Below are positions 36,424 to 45,512 of a stretch of 64,000 nucleotides of DNA, piece by piece. A program made the translations under genes and the position numbers. Origin of the DNA: an uncultured Cyclobacteriaceae bacterium (GTDB taxonomy: Bacteria > Bacteroidota > Bacteroidia > Cytophagales > Cyclobacteriaceae); NCBI GenBank assembly GCA_943788235.1, contig CALSPM010000005.1:372001-436000 (forward strand), written 5' to 3'. The notes beneath the pieces are model-generated. The model searched no databases. It saw nothing but the letters and a program-made list of their open reading frames with translations, and was not told the origin of the DNA. How positions within the stretch are numbered: the stretch's first letter is position 1; each line of letters begins with the position of its first letter.

Positions 36424-37506
36424 TTAAATCAGGTTGTCAATTCTACTTTTTTTAATGGCCTGTTCAGCGATTAGGCTGATTTGCTTTATGGCGGTGGGCA
36501 AAGAAGCGAATCGAGGGTCTTGGGTAAGTCCTTGCTGATATCTATAATATATTTGCTGGATGATCACGGCAATTTTTAATAATCCGTAGACATAATAAAA
36601 AATGGGATGTTCCATAGTTCTACCAGTTTTTAACTCATATTGATGGATGATTTCTTCTCTAGTGAGATTACCAGCAAGGTGAGTGGGGCTGAATTGAAGG
36701 CCTTTCATTTCATCTGGATCACTTGGATTCACCCAATAGCCTAAACTTGTACCTAAATCCATTAGAGGATCCCCAAGAGTAGCCATTTCCCAATCAAGAA
36801 CAGCAGAGACCTTGGTCCAGTCATCAGGATTAAGTATCAAATTATCATATTTGAAATCATTATGAATGAGACTTGTGTGGCGGGAGGTCATTTGGTGTTC
36901 ATTCAACCATTTGATGATGAAATCTATTTTTGAGAAATCATCTGTTTTGGCTTGGTAATACCTCTTACCCCAACCCGATATTTGTCGGTCAACATATCCT
37001 TGGGGTCTACCTAAGTCACCGAGTCCTGCCTGTTGGGGATCTACTTGATGTAGTTCTATCAGTGTATCTAACCAAGCGGTAGATATTTTTTTCATTTTAT
37101 TAGCTTTAGGATGCATATCTTGAGGCATACCATGCCTTAATATGACGCCTCTTACTCTTTCCATCACATAAAAAGGAGATCCAATAAGAGTGAGATTTTC
37201 GGTATAATAAAATGGGGTGGGTACTTTGTGATCTACAGATTTCAGTCCAGATAGAATACGATATTCACGACCCATGTCATGACCTGATTTGACTTTTGCT
37301 CCGATTGGGGGTCGTCTAAGCACATATTCAGTATCACCCATTGAGATCAAATATGTCAGATTGGAATATCCTCCAGGGAATTGTTTGATCGTTAAAGGCC
37401 CAGAGGTATTGGGTAGATGGTCCAAAAGGCATGCCTGTAGCCGTGAGATAGGGAGTTCCTCTCCTGGACGCGTAGCGATCGCCTTATCGTTCCAATCCAT
37501 ATTCAT
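36424..37506 (-). CDS. APH-family kinase, ACAD10/11 N-domain or LvaA type
   Basis: A 360-aa phosphotransferase of the aminoglycoside-phosphotransferase fold. Seen: the N-lobe YVLRRPPIGAKVKSGHDMGREY, the catalytic loop HNDFKYDNL (His 215, Asp 217, Asn 222) and the metal-binding VLDWEMATLGDPLMDLG (Asp 238). These are the forms found in the kinase half of ACAD10/11 and in Pseudomonas LvaA, which phosphorylate 4-hydroxyacyl-CoAs, and not in antibiotic-resistance enzymes. It lies 34 bases after the acyl-CoA dehydrogenase on the same strand, which supports that reading. The substrate itself cannot be seen. Confidence 0.85.
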   Translation of the reverse strand: MNMDWNDKAIATRPGEELPISRLQACLLDHLPNTSGPLTIKQFPGGYSNLTYLISMGDTEYVLRRPPIGAKVKSGHDMGREYRILSGLKSVDHKVPTPFYYTENLTLIGSPFYVMERVRGVILRHGMPQDMHPKANKMKKISTAWLDTLIELHQVDPQQAGLGDLGRPQGYVDRQISGWGKRYYQAKTDDFSKIDFIIKWLNEHQMTSRHTSLIHNDFKYDNLILNPDDWTKVSAVLDWEMATLGDPLMDLGTSLGYWVNPSDPDEMKGLQFSPTHLAGNLTREEIIHQYELKTGRTMEHPIFYYVYGLLKIAVIIQQIYYRYQQGLTQDPRFASLPTAIKQISLIAEQAIKKSRIDNLI

Positions 37507-37540
37507 TTATCTTTTAATTCTATTGAATGGATTCATCGGG

Positions 37541-38722
37541 TTAACGGTAATTTTTTAAAATCTGTTTAGCTGTACTGCTTTTGTGTACTTCATCAGCACC
37601 ATCGTAGATACGCGCACTTCGTTCCAGTCTAAACCAAGTTGCCAATATCGTATCATCGGAGATACCCAAAGCACCATGCACTTGAATGGCTCGATCCAAA
37701 ATGCTTTGCATTACATTGGCACAATAAAACTTTATCATTGAAATTTCAATTCTAGCCTTGGAAGCACCGATTGTATCAATTTTATGTGCAGCGTCTTTTA
37801 CCATTAATCTGGCCGCATGGATCTCGGCCCTACTTTCGGCAATCCAATGTTGAATCGTTTGTTTATCCGCTAATGTTTTTCCAGGGGAAATTTTTCTAGA
37901 AACGGCGCGCTTACACATCATATCAAATGCTCTTTCACAGATACCGATCCATCGCATGCAGTGGTGAATTCTTCCAGGGCCCAATCTTTTTTGTGCAATA
38001 GCAAAACCATCGCCTTCGCTTCCCAGTATATTCGCGGTGGGCACTCGACAGTTTTCATATTTTATTTCTGCATGACTGTGCCATCCAGAGCCTTTTTCTC
38101 CCATGACGGAAATATTACGAATGAGATTAAAACCAGGGTTATCGGTGGAAACAATTATCTGACTGGCCATTCTATGAGGATCGGTCCCATGGGGATCACT
38201 GACGACCATGACAATGGCAAAAGTAGCACCATCAGCGGCAGAAGTGAACCATTTATGTCCATTTATCATGTATTCTTCACCGTCCTTGATGGCAATGGTC
38301 CCCATGATGGTTGGGTTAGATCCTGGATGATCAGGTTCCGTCATAGAAAAACAGCTCCTGATCTCACCTGCCAATAGCGGCATGAGGTACTGTGCTTTTT
38401 GCTTTTCAGTACCAAATTCGATTAAGATTTCCATATTACCCGCATCTGGAGCTTGACAGTTGAAGCAATAATGCCCGTAAGGACTGCTTCCCAATAATGC
38501 ACTGACTTCACCAAATGCAGCCACAGATAAACCTAGGCCTCCATATTCAGTAGGAATTTGAGGAATCCATAAACCTGCAGCTTTGACCTTTTCTCTGACT
38601 TTGTCTAGATGAGGAACCACTATATCCCACGGTTTACTATGGTATTTGGTCTCTAGAGGAAATATATGCTCATCCAGTGTGGCCTGAACTTTGGCCAAGA
38701 TTTCTTTTAATTGATCATTCAT
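37541..38722 (-). CDS. Acyl-CoA dehydrogenase, ACAD10/11-like
   Basis: A 393-aa FAD flavoprotein with the full three-domain ACAD fold. Seen: YGGLGLSVAAFGE, YCFNCQAPDAGNMEIL, the FAD-binding CFSMTEPDHPGSNPTIM (about 125-140), INGHKWFTSAAD, GPGRIHHCMRWIG and a C-terminal IYDGADEVHKSSTAKQIL. In the last, Asp stands where the catalytic Glu of medium-chain enzymes (YEGT) would be, as in ACAD11-type proteins. Such enzymes work with an APH kinase to remove a 4-phosphate and give an enoyl-CoA. It overlaps the MaoC gene by eight bases. Confidence 0.92.
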   Translation of the reverse strand: MNDQLKEILAKVQATLDEHIFPLETKYHSKPWDIVVPHLDKVREKVKAAGLWIPQIPTEYGGLGLSVAAFGEVSALLGSSPYGHYCFNCQAPDAGNMEILIEFGTEKQKAQYLMPLLAGEIRSCFSMTEPDHPGSNPTIMGTIAIKDGEEYMINGHKWFTSAADGATFAIVMVVSDPHGTDPHRMASQIIVSTDNPGFNLIRNISVMGEKGSGWHSHAEIKYENCRVPTANILGSEGDGFAIAQKRLGPGRIHHCMRWIGICERAFDMMCKRAVSRKISPGKTLADKQTIQHWIAESRAEIHAARLMVKDAAHKIDTIGASKARIEISMIKFYCANVMQSILDRAIQVHGALGISDDTILATWFRLERSARIYDGADEVHKSSTAKQILKNYR

Positions 38723-39203
38723 CTTTTTTAGTATAAGCTTGACCTATGAATTCAGCCACACAAACGGGTTTTTCAGTACCCTGACATTCGAAGACCACTT
38801 TAAACTTGTAGCGACCCCCTCCGTCAAATTCGTTGAATTCCATCAAGGACAACCTGCCCCGCACCTTGCTACCAGAAAGTGTTGGATGAGGGAATCTCAC
38901 TTTATCTAAGCCATAGTTTACGCCCATAGTGACGTCATTTATTTGGTAAGTCTCGTTAGCGAATTTAGCAGCAAAAGAGAGTACTAAGAAACCATGTGCT
39001 ACCGTTTGACCGTAAGGGGAGTATTTTTTAGACTTTTCTTCATCAAGATGAATCCATTGGGTATCTCCAGTGAGTTCAGCGAAAGTGTTGATCTTCTCTT
39101 GGGTGATTACATTCCATTCGGTAAGTCCCAATTCTTTTCCGATCGCATCTTTCAGATCCGTCAAATGATTAAATGAGGTTGCGTAGGGTTTATCTGTCAT
39201 CAT
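38715..39203 (-). CDS. MaoC-like (R)-specific enoyl-CoA hydratase
   Basis: A 162-aa single hotdog-domain hydratase. The hydratase motif is visible as FAELTGDTQWIHLDEEKSKK, with the catalytic Asp and His, followed by the helix YGQTVAHGFLVLSFAAKF. The ATG at 39203 is chosen; a TTG at 39221 would add six residues. Such enzymes hydrate trans-2-enoyl-CoA to (R)-3-hydroxyacyl-CoA. It lies between two dehydrogenase classes (SDR upstream, ACAD downstream) in one minus-strand operon, fitting a beta-oxidation-type cycle. Confidence 0.9.
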   Translation of the reverse strand: MMTDKPYATSFNHLTDLKDAIGKELGLTEWNVITQEKINTFAELTGDTQWIHLDEEKSKKYSPYGQTVAHGFLVLSFAAKFANETYQINDVTMGVNYGLDKVRFPHPTLSGSKVRGRLSLMEFNEFDGGGRYKFKVVFECQGTEKPVCVAEFIGQAYTKKDE

Positions 39204-39210
39204 TTTATAT

Positions 39211-39984
39211 TTATCCTGCAATTAAAAACCCACCGTCTGCAGTAAAGGTTGAGCCCGTACAATAGCTAGATGCATCAGAAGCAAGAAAGAGGGCAAGTCC
39301 TGCAATTTCATCAGGTTCGGCCATGCGATTCAAAGCCAAATGCTTGGTAAACTGAGCCAAGTTTTTTTCATCTGACCACAAGGCTTTACTGAATTTTGTT
39401 TTAATCAAGCCAGGACAAATGACATTGCTTCGAATCCCTTGCTGGCCCCATTCTTTGGCTTGCGTTTTGGTAAGCATAATCAATCCTGCTTTGCTTATAC
39501 TGTAAAGACCTAGGCCTGCGCTGGGTTTAATTCCTTCTACGGATGAGATATTAATGATAGACCCACCCCCTTTTTCAACCATGGAGGGGCGGCACAGATT
39601 ACTCAGTAAAAAGCAGGCACGCAAGTTGATGTTCATTATTTTGTCAAAGACCCCACCATCTGCTTGATCGATAGGTCCATAGACTGGATTGGTAGCCGCA
39701 TTGTTAACCAAAATATCTATGCCACCGAAGTGGGTAATAGTTTCCTCAACCAGCATTTTGAGTTGCGCTTCATCTCCTACATTACATACGATGCCATGGG
39801 CACTTAAACCTGCTGCGGTGAGGCTATTTACGGTCTTGTCAATGCCTTCTTTTTTTCGACTGCTGATTACGACTTTGGCACCTTGCTCGGCCAATGCCAA
39901 AGCAATAGCGGCACCAATTCCTTTACTTGCACCAGTAATGAGTGCAACTTTTCCCTTTATTTTAAATTTTTCTTTTATGCTCAT
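39211..39984 (-). CDS. SDR-family oxidoreductase
   Basis: A 257-aa classical short-chain dehydrogenase. Seen: the cofactor motif ITGASKGIGAAIA, NVGDEAQ, NNAATNP, the catalytic Ser in INISSVEG and the Tyr-x-x-x-Lys of LYSISKAG, then CPGLIKTKFS and the C-terminal FTADGG. It is the second gene of the minus-strand acyl-CoA operon, eight bases behind the first SDR and just before the MaoC gene. It probably oxidises or reduces a hydroxy/keto acyl-CoA; the direction and chain length are not known. Confidence 0.92.
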   Translation of the reverse strand: MSIKEKFKIKGKVALITGASKGIGAAIALALAEQGAKVVISSRKKEGIDKTVNSLTAAGLSAHGIVCNVGDEAQLKMLVEETITHFGGIDILVNNAATNPVYGPIDQADGGVFDKIMNINLRACFLLSNLCRPSMVEKGGGSIINISSVEGIKPSAGLGLYSISKAGLIMLTKTQAKEWGQQGIRSNVICPGLIKTKFSKALWSDEKNLAQFTKHLALNRMAEPDEIAGLALFLASDASSYCTGSTFTADGGFLIAG

Positions 39985-39992
39985 AATTTTTT

Positions 39993-40733
39993 TTAGATAG
40001 CGAGAGCACCTCCGTTGACATGTAGGGTAAATGCGGTTACGAATCCTGCTTCTTTCGAGGCTAAGAACAGATAAGCATGCCCAATATCATGGGCAGTACC
40101 GATTCTCCCAACAGGAATCATGGCAATACCGGCATCGATCACCTTTTTTGGCATGCTGTCTGACATTTCAGACTTAATAAATCCTGGGGCGACGGCATTT
40201 ACGGTAATCCCATATTTTCCCGTTTCCCTTGCCAAAGATTTGGTAAAGCCAACAATACCTGCTTTGGTTGCCGCGTAATTGGTTTGTCCAAAAGCACCCA
40301 TCGTACCATTGATGGAGGAAGTATTGATGATTCTACCATATTTTGCTTCTCGCATGATAGGAACTACTACTTTGCAAGTATTAAATGCACCCGAGAGGTT
40401 GACATTTAATACAGAATGCCATTCTTCATCAGTCATTTTTAGGAACGACTTGTCTCGGATGATACCGGCATTATTGATCAGAATATCAATACGACCGTAT
40501 CGAGTCATGATCTCAGCTACTGCCGTTTCGACTTGACTTCGCTGGGTAATATCGACTTTTTGAAAGAAGATCTCTCCGCCTTGTTCTGTAATTCGAGCTG
40601 CGGTAGGCTGACCATCGAGGACATCCCAAATGACCACTTTGGCGCCTGCCTCGCAAAAAACCTCAGAGGCACCTTCACCAATTCCCTGTGTACCTCCTGT
40701 GATGATGGCGACTTGTCCGTCTAGTTTGGTCAT
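39993..40733 (-). CDS. SDR-family oxidoreductase (FabG/PhaB-like)
   Basis: A 246-aa classical SDR resembling 3-oxoacyl-ACP or acetoacetyl-CoA reductases. Seen: IITGGTQGIGEGASEVF, VDITQRSQVE, NNAGIIRDKSF, the catalytic SSINGTMGAFGQTNYAATKAGIVGFT with Ser, Tyr and Lys, and VAPGFIKSEMSDSMP. The NAGIxRDxxFLKMT pattern is characteristic of FabG/PhaB. It is first in the minus-strand operon and faces the 821-base gap and the divergent arm of the acyl-CoA island. Confidence 0.92.
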   Translation of the reverse strand: MTKLDGQVAIITGGTQGIGEGASEVFCEAGAKVVIWDVLDGQPTAARITEQGGEIFFQKVDITQRSQVETAVAEIMTRYGRIDILINNAGIIRDKSFLKMTDEEWHSVLNVNLSGAFNTCKVVVPIMREAKYGRIINTSSINGTMGAFGQTNYAATKAGIVGFTKSLARETGKYGITVNAVAPGFIKSEMSDSMPKKVIDAGIAMIPVGRIGTAHDIGHAYLFLASKEAGFVTAFTLHVNGGALAI

Positions 40734-41554
40734 ATTTATTTTTTTAATTTTAATATTTCAAATAATTATTATACTTTCAGCTTGATATTATTTCATGCTT
40801 TATCACTAGTGTAAAATTCTATTGGGCGCTATTCTTTTCAGTAGTTAAAATTTTCACATCTTCTGGTAAGGGGTAGCCTATATTCCTAGACTCATAAAAT
40901 CCCAATATGCTCATATTTTTAGAGGGTTTAATTTCTTACAGTCAAATTAAATGATAATTCCGTCAATATGCTCTAGGAAAGTGCCTAATAAATAAATTAT
41001 CTAACGCTTGAATGGCTCTCGAATTAGTAATACCCAAAAGGCATAGCTGAATTAAAGATAATATGATCTGTCTTATCTTACAATGAGTACGGAACGACTT
41101 TGTCTCTATATAAACGCTTGACTTACCTTGAATTAAAATTTGAGTAAGGCCTATATATCAATTTATTAAAACTGTGAGATGGGCATTTTTGACGTTTTCC
41201 AATGGGCTTTAATGGCTTTTCTTTTTCAATAAAACGCAAAAAAATTTGAGGCGTCAGACATCAATTATATCGGTACACACAATCAATATTTTTTGTATCT
41301 GATCGAAATTAACAAAATACAGAAAGAATTAGGTAGTATGGTCTTCGCAAAAAGCTAAAAATAATCAATCGCCATAGGGGTTATAAAAATAAATTTGTGC
41401 GAGTTTGGAACGAAATCTTGAATTAGATTATTTACTTTTAAAAAAAGAGCCGATCAAATAAATGTTTTTAATCTGAGGCATGTAGCGGAAGGACAGACAA
41501 ATCCCGCCTTACAGGTAAAATGGGATTTATAGAACAACAATAAAAATATTATTA
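40734..41554. other. 821-base intergenic region between the two acyl-CoA arms
   Basis: AT-rich, with no convincing gene. A 31-aa frame (40819-40914, minus, MSILGFYESRNIGYPLPED) has no recognised family. A TAAATTTG at 41390-41397 would fit a -7 element for the plus arm, but no TTTG lies 19 bases before it. AAATCCC at 41499-41505 can pair with GGGATTT at 41522-41528 just before the SDR start. The length suits two divergent promoters with operator sites, but no clear long inverted repeat was seen. Confidence 0.5.
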
Positions 41555-42302
41555 ATGTCATTTAAGGGGAAAGTTATTGTAATTACTGGAGCAGGATCCG
41601 GTATCGGAGCAGCAGCCGTGAGGTTTTTTGCCAAAAAAGAGGCTTTTGTAGTACTAGCTGATATCTCAGTGGAAAAAATGGTAGATATTGCCGATTCTAT
41701 TCCTATGGAATGCATGATTCAAGAAACCGATGTATCAAAATATGAGCAAATGCAAAGTTTGGTAGTTGCTGTAATTAAAAAATATGGGCGCATTGATGTA
41801 TGGGTAAATAATGCAGGTATTGGTCCGAATCACATGCTGAAAACAGCAGATCATAGTTTACAAGATTGGGAACGTGTGATTGCGGTTAATCAGTCGGGTG
41901 TATTTTATGGCATGAAAGTAGTACTACCCAGTGATGTTAAAGCAAGGCAACGGAAATATCGTGAATGTCGCTTCACTTGCAGGATTAAGAGCCTCAGGCA
42001 ATAATATTTCTTATGTAGCGAGCAAATTTGCAGTAGTCGGAATGACCAAGGCAGCCGCATTGGAATATGCAAAAAAAAATATTCGAATAAATGCAGTTTG
42101 TCCAGGATATACCGATACGAATATGCTCCGTCAACTGTTGGAGGTAAAGCCTGATATAGAAGATAAATTAAAGAGCCATATACCTATGGGTCGTTTTGGA
42201 AAAACGACAGAGGTGGCTACAGCTATAGGTTGGTTGGCCTCAGACGAAACACAATTCATGACTGGCCAAACCTTGGCATTGGACGGTGGAACCTCGCTCT
42301 GA
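41555..42302 (+). pseudogene. SDR-family oxidoreductase with a single frameshift
   Basis: Together the two frames give a normal SDR of about 248 aa. The first (from ATG 41555) holds VIVITGAGSGIGAAAV, NNAGIGPNH and GVFYGMKVVLP. The second (from about 41931) holds GNIVNVASLAGLRASGNNISYVASK with catalytic Ser, Tyr and Lys, then CPGYTDTNM and LDGGTSL. The join is at CCCAGTG (41927-41933), where one base is in excess. As both halves are otherwise intact, this is a recent mutation or a sequencing error. It heads the plus arm of the acyl-CoA island. Confidence 0.85.
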
Positions 42303-42528
42303 TAAAAAGCGATGATCTCTGACCTGAATTATCCATTGTTTAGTTTTGACAGAGACCTCTTTGGAAGTACTTATCTTTACGAATAGAGTAAGGAAAGTTG
42401 ATGATTTAGTAGCTATGGTTCCGGTTTATAGGTTGATGACGTGATCGATCTAAGTCTTAGTAGAAAAGGGATTAGTATAAAAAATGAAACAAGGGCTATG
42501 AAATGTAAAGTAACCAAACAAGTATTAT

Positions 42529-43308
42529 ATGATAATGGAAACATTAAAGATCACTAGGAAGGAAAATTATGCACTTGTTCAGCTCCGCCGGGGTAAGGCC
42601 AATCCGATCAATCATCAGATGGTTAAAGATTTGATTACGACTTTTACCGCTCTGCAGGAAGAGGCTGAAATGAAAGGAGTGATTCTAACGGGGACACTTA
42701 ATTTTTTCTCAGCTGGTTTAGATGTGGTGGAGCTTTATGATTATGATGAAGATCAGATGAGAAATTTTATGATTGATTTTGACGTCATGCACGTACAGTT
42801 ATCCCGTTTCCCAAAGCCAATGATTTGTGCAATTCCTGGTTATTGCCCGGCGGGCGGAACGGTCATCGCGATTACAGCTGATTATCGCATAATGAACGAG
42901 GATCCTAAGTTTTCTATCGGCTTAAATGAAATGAAGGTGAATGTTCAAATCACGACAAACCTTATTGAAGCTTACACCTATTGGTTGGGTACAAGTCTGG
43001 CCAATAGATATATTCTCGAAGGAAAATTACTCACGCCTCCAGAGGCCCTAAAAGTGAATCTTGTAGATGAGATCTGCCCTGCTGATGAGGTCATGGTGCG
43101 TGCAGAATTGAAGTTGCAAGAATTCCTTCAAGCGGATTCGGATATCTTTGGTTACACCAAATCAAAATTGAGAGAAAAATGGTATGCGGGTCAGGAGTTA
43201 AAAGGTGGATTGGATCTTGAACAAACGCTGAAGATATGGTGGAAGCCTGAAATGAGAGCCAAAATAGCTTCTTTGATTGCGAGTTTTAAAAACAAAAAAA
43301 ATGAATAA
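42529..43308 (+). CDS. Enoyl-CoA hydratase/isomerase family protein
   Basis: A 259-aa crotonase-fold protein. The oxyanion-hole parts are FFSAGLDVVELYDYD and PGYCPAGGTVIAITADYRI. The Glu usual for water activation after CPAGG is not evident, and the sequence looks closer to enoyl-CoA delta-isomerases (ECI type), so isomerisation of an unsaturated acyl-CoA is as likely as hydration. The ATG at 42529 or 42535 may be the start. It overlaps the next gene by eight bases and so belongs to the plus arm with the reductase and thiolase. Confidence 0.88.
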   Translation: MIMETLKITRKENYALVQLRRGKANPINHQMVKDLITTFTALQEEAEMKGVILTGTLNFFSAGLDVVELYDYDEDQMRNFMIDFDVMHVQLSRFPKPMICAIPGYCPAGGTVIAITADYRIMNEDPKFSIGLNEMKVNVQITTNLIEAYTYWLGTSLANRYILEGKLLTPPEALKVNLVDEICPADEVMVRAELKLQEFLQADSDIFGYTKSKLREKWYAGQELKGGLDLEQTLKIWWKPEMRAKIASLIASFKNKKNE

Positions 43309-44296
43309 ACAATTATTATTGATGAAAAGACCTGTTGAATTCCCCTCGGAAGATACGTGGGCATTTACTGAGGAGCAGACGCCGGAGCCTAGAGAAGGTC
43401 AACTGTTGATTCGTCAACATTTGATTAGTTTAGATCCTGCCATGAGGGGTTGGATCAATGCATCTAGATCTTATATAGAAGCGGTAGAACTGGGCGATGT
43501 TATGCGAGCAGGGACGGTGGGTCAAGTGGTCAAGGCAGTGAATCATCCAAAATTTAAAGAAGGAGATTTGCTTTCGGGATGGGGTGGAGTACAACAATTT
43601 ACCCTTACAGATGGGAAAGGATTCCATAAAATTAATACCGAGCTAGCCGATCCAAAAGTCCATATGAGTACTTTGGGGATGCCGGGAATGACGGCTTATT
43701 TCGGTATTTTAGAGGTAGGTAAAATTAAACCGGGGGATACCGTGGTCGTATCAGGTGCCGCGGGGGCCGTAGGCTCTGTAGTAGGTCAAATAGCTAAAAT
43801 TAAAGGCTGCCGAGTAGTTGGAATTGCAGGAGGCGAAGAAAAATGCCATTATCTAAAAGAAGATTTAGGGTTTGATGAGGTCATTGATTATAAGTCAGGA
43901 AATCTAAGGAAAGATTTAAAAAAAGCTTGCCCGGAAGGAATAGATGTGTATTTTGATAATGTTGGTGGTTATACGCTTGATACGGTATTGACCAGAATTA
44001 ATAGGCAGGCACAAATTGTGATTTGTGGGGCCATTTCCCAATACAATGAAAAAGCAATTCAGGGGCCAACAAATTATTTGTCTTTGCTTGTCAATCGTGC
44101 CACGATGGAAGGGATGGTAGTCTTTGATTATGCTAAAAGGTATCCTGAGGCAGTCATACAATTGGCTCAATGGATGAAAGAGGGTAAGCTGAAATCTCGT
44201 GAAGATGTTTACTTCGGCATTGAGCATTTTTATGAAACTTTTTGCCGTTTATTTTCGGGAGAAAAAATTGGAAAACTAATTTTAAATATAAAATAA
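43301..44296 (+). CDS. Zinc-independent NADP-dependent oxidoreductase (CurA/PTGR-like MDR)
   Basis: A 331-aa medium-chain reductase without zinc ligands. Seen: [33 protein letters not shown], the [44 protein letters not shown] nucleotide-binding block split over about 125-175, and YFDNVGG. Relatives reduce the double bond of enones such as 2-alkenals and 15-keto-prostaglandins. The ATG at 43301 ([11 protein letters not shown]) is preferred to a frame extension from 43277. It lies between the isomerase and thiolase genes, so an unsaturated intermediate is its likely substrate. Confidence 0.92.
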   Translation: MNKQLLLMKRPVEFPSEDTWAFTEEQTPEPREGQLLIRQHLISLDPAMRGWINASRSYIEAVELGDVMRAGTVGQVVKAVNHPKFKEGDLLSGWGGVQQFTLTDGKGFHKINTELADPKVHMSTLGMPGMTAYFGILEVGKIKPGDTVVVSGAAGAVGSVVGQIAKIKGCRVVGIAGGEEKCHYLKEDLGFDEVIDYKSGNLRKDLKKACPEGIDVYFDNVGGYTLDTVLTRINRQAQIVICGAISQYNEKAIQGPTNYLSLLVNRATMEGMVVFDYAKRYPEAVIQLAQWMKEGKLKSREDVYFGIEHFYETFCRLFSGEKIGKLILNIK

Positions 44297-44325
44297 TAAA
44301 CAAGCCTATAATAATAAGAAAAATA

Positions 44326-45507
44326 ATGAAAGAAGCATTTATAGTATCCACGGCCAGAACACCTATAGGTAAGGCATATCGGGGTGCCTTGAATATGACT
44401 CAAGGAGCCACCCTAGGTGGATGGGTGATCAAGGAAGCTGTACATCGTGCTGGAGTGGCTCCTGAGGAGGTTGAAGACGTCATCATGGGTTGTGCCATGC
44501 AACAAGGAACCACAGGTGGAAATATTGGGCGTCAGGCGGCATTGGCAGCAGATCTACCGGTCACGGTGCCTGGCATGAGTATAGACAGACAATGTTCTTC
44601 AGGTATGATGGCCATCGCAATGGCCGCTAAACAAGTATTGGTTGATGGTATGCAAGTGGCTGTGGGAGGAGGTATTGAATCCATCAGCTTGGTTCAAAAC
44701 GAAAAGGCCAATACCCATATGGCGGTAGATAAAGTATTGGTGGCCAAGCATAATCATATTTACATGCCCATGCTGCAAACTGCAGAAATTGTGGCCAAGC
44801 GTTATGGAATATCAAGAGATCAGCAGGATGCTTATGGACTTGAGAGCCAAAAACGGACGGCAGCAGCACAAGAGGCAGGTAAGTTTAACGATGAAATTAT
44901 TTCGGTAACCACAACTAAGGCATTATTTAATAAAGAAACGAAGGAGTATACTTTTGAACAAGTAACTTTAAATAAGGATGAAGGAAATAGGCCTTCGACT
45001 AATATTGATGGTCTTAATAGCTTAAATGTTGTTATTGAAGGGGGTTGTATTACTGCAGGAAATGCCAGTCAGCTATCAGATGGCGCTTCAGCTTCGGTGG
45101 TCATGGATAGCACATTGGTGATGCAGCGAGGGATCGCACCGCTGGGTGCTTACCGAGGAGTGGCGGTGGCTGGTTGTGAGCCAGATGAAATGGGCATAGG
45201 ACCTATTTTTGCCATTCCTAAGTTATTGAAACAACATGGGCTTACAATCCAGGATATTGGTCTTTGGGAATTAAATGAGGCCTTTGCTGTTCAGGTACTT
45301 TATTGCCAAGAAAAATTAGGGATTCCCATGGAACTCGTGAATGTCAATGGAGGCGCAATTTCTATAGGCCACCCTTACGGAATGAGTGGCGCTAGAATGG
45401 TGGGTCATTCGCTTATTGAAGGTAAGCGAAAGGGAGCTAAGTATGTGGTAAGTACGATGTGTATCGGTGGAGGTATGGGTGCAGCAGGACTATTTGAAGT
45501 ATTGTAA
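44326..45507 (+). CDS. Acetyl-CoA C-acyltransferase (thiolase)
   Basis: A 393-aa thiolase that cleaves 3-ketoacyl-CoA (or condenses acetyl-CoA). Seen: [18 protein letters not shown] at the start, the nucleophile in [17 protein letters not shown] (Cys about 88), [31 protein letters not shown] with the catalytic His, and [13 protein letters not shown] with the second Cys. The ATG at 44326 is chosen; the open frame to 44242 adds 28 residues overlapping the previous gene. It ends the intact part of the plus arm; the decayed nitronate monooxygenase follows after five bases. Confidence 0.95.
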   Translation: MKEAFIVSTARTPIGKAYRGALNMTQGATLGGWVIKEAVHRAGVAPEEVEDVIMGCAMQQGTTGGNIGRQAALAADLPVTVPGMSIDRQCSSGMMAIAMAAKQVLVDGMQVAVGGGIESISLVQNEKANTHMAVDKVLVAKHNHIYMPMLQTAEIVAKRYGISRDQQDAYGLESQKRTAAAQEAGKFNDEIISVTTTKALFNKETKEYTFEQVTLNKDEGNRPSTNIDGLNSLNVVIEGGCITAGNASQLSDGASASVVMDSTLVMQRGIAPLGAYRGVAVAGCEPDEMGIGPIFAIPKLLKQHGLTIQDIGLWELNEAFAVQVLYCQEKLGIPMELVNVNGGAISIGHPYGMSGARMVGHSLIEGKRKGAKYVVSTMCIGGGMGAAGLFEVL

Positions 45508-45512
45508 AGATT

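Noticed and set aside
36424-37506. An aminoglycoside resistance gene
   Set aside because: The APH fold is present, but the sequence has the YVLRRPP and VLDWEMATLGDP forms of ACAD-linked kinases and sits in an acyl-CoA operon.
40819-40914. A 31-codon minus-strand frame as a gene
   Set aside because: It has no recognised family and no ribosome-binding site; kept only as a possible remnant in the description of the gap.
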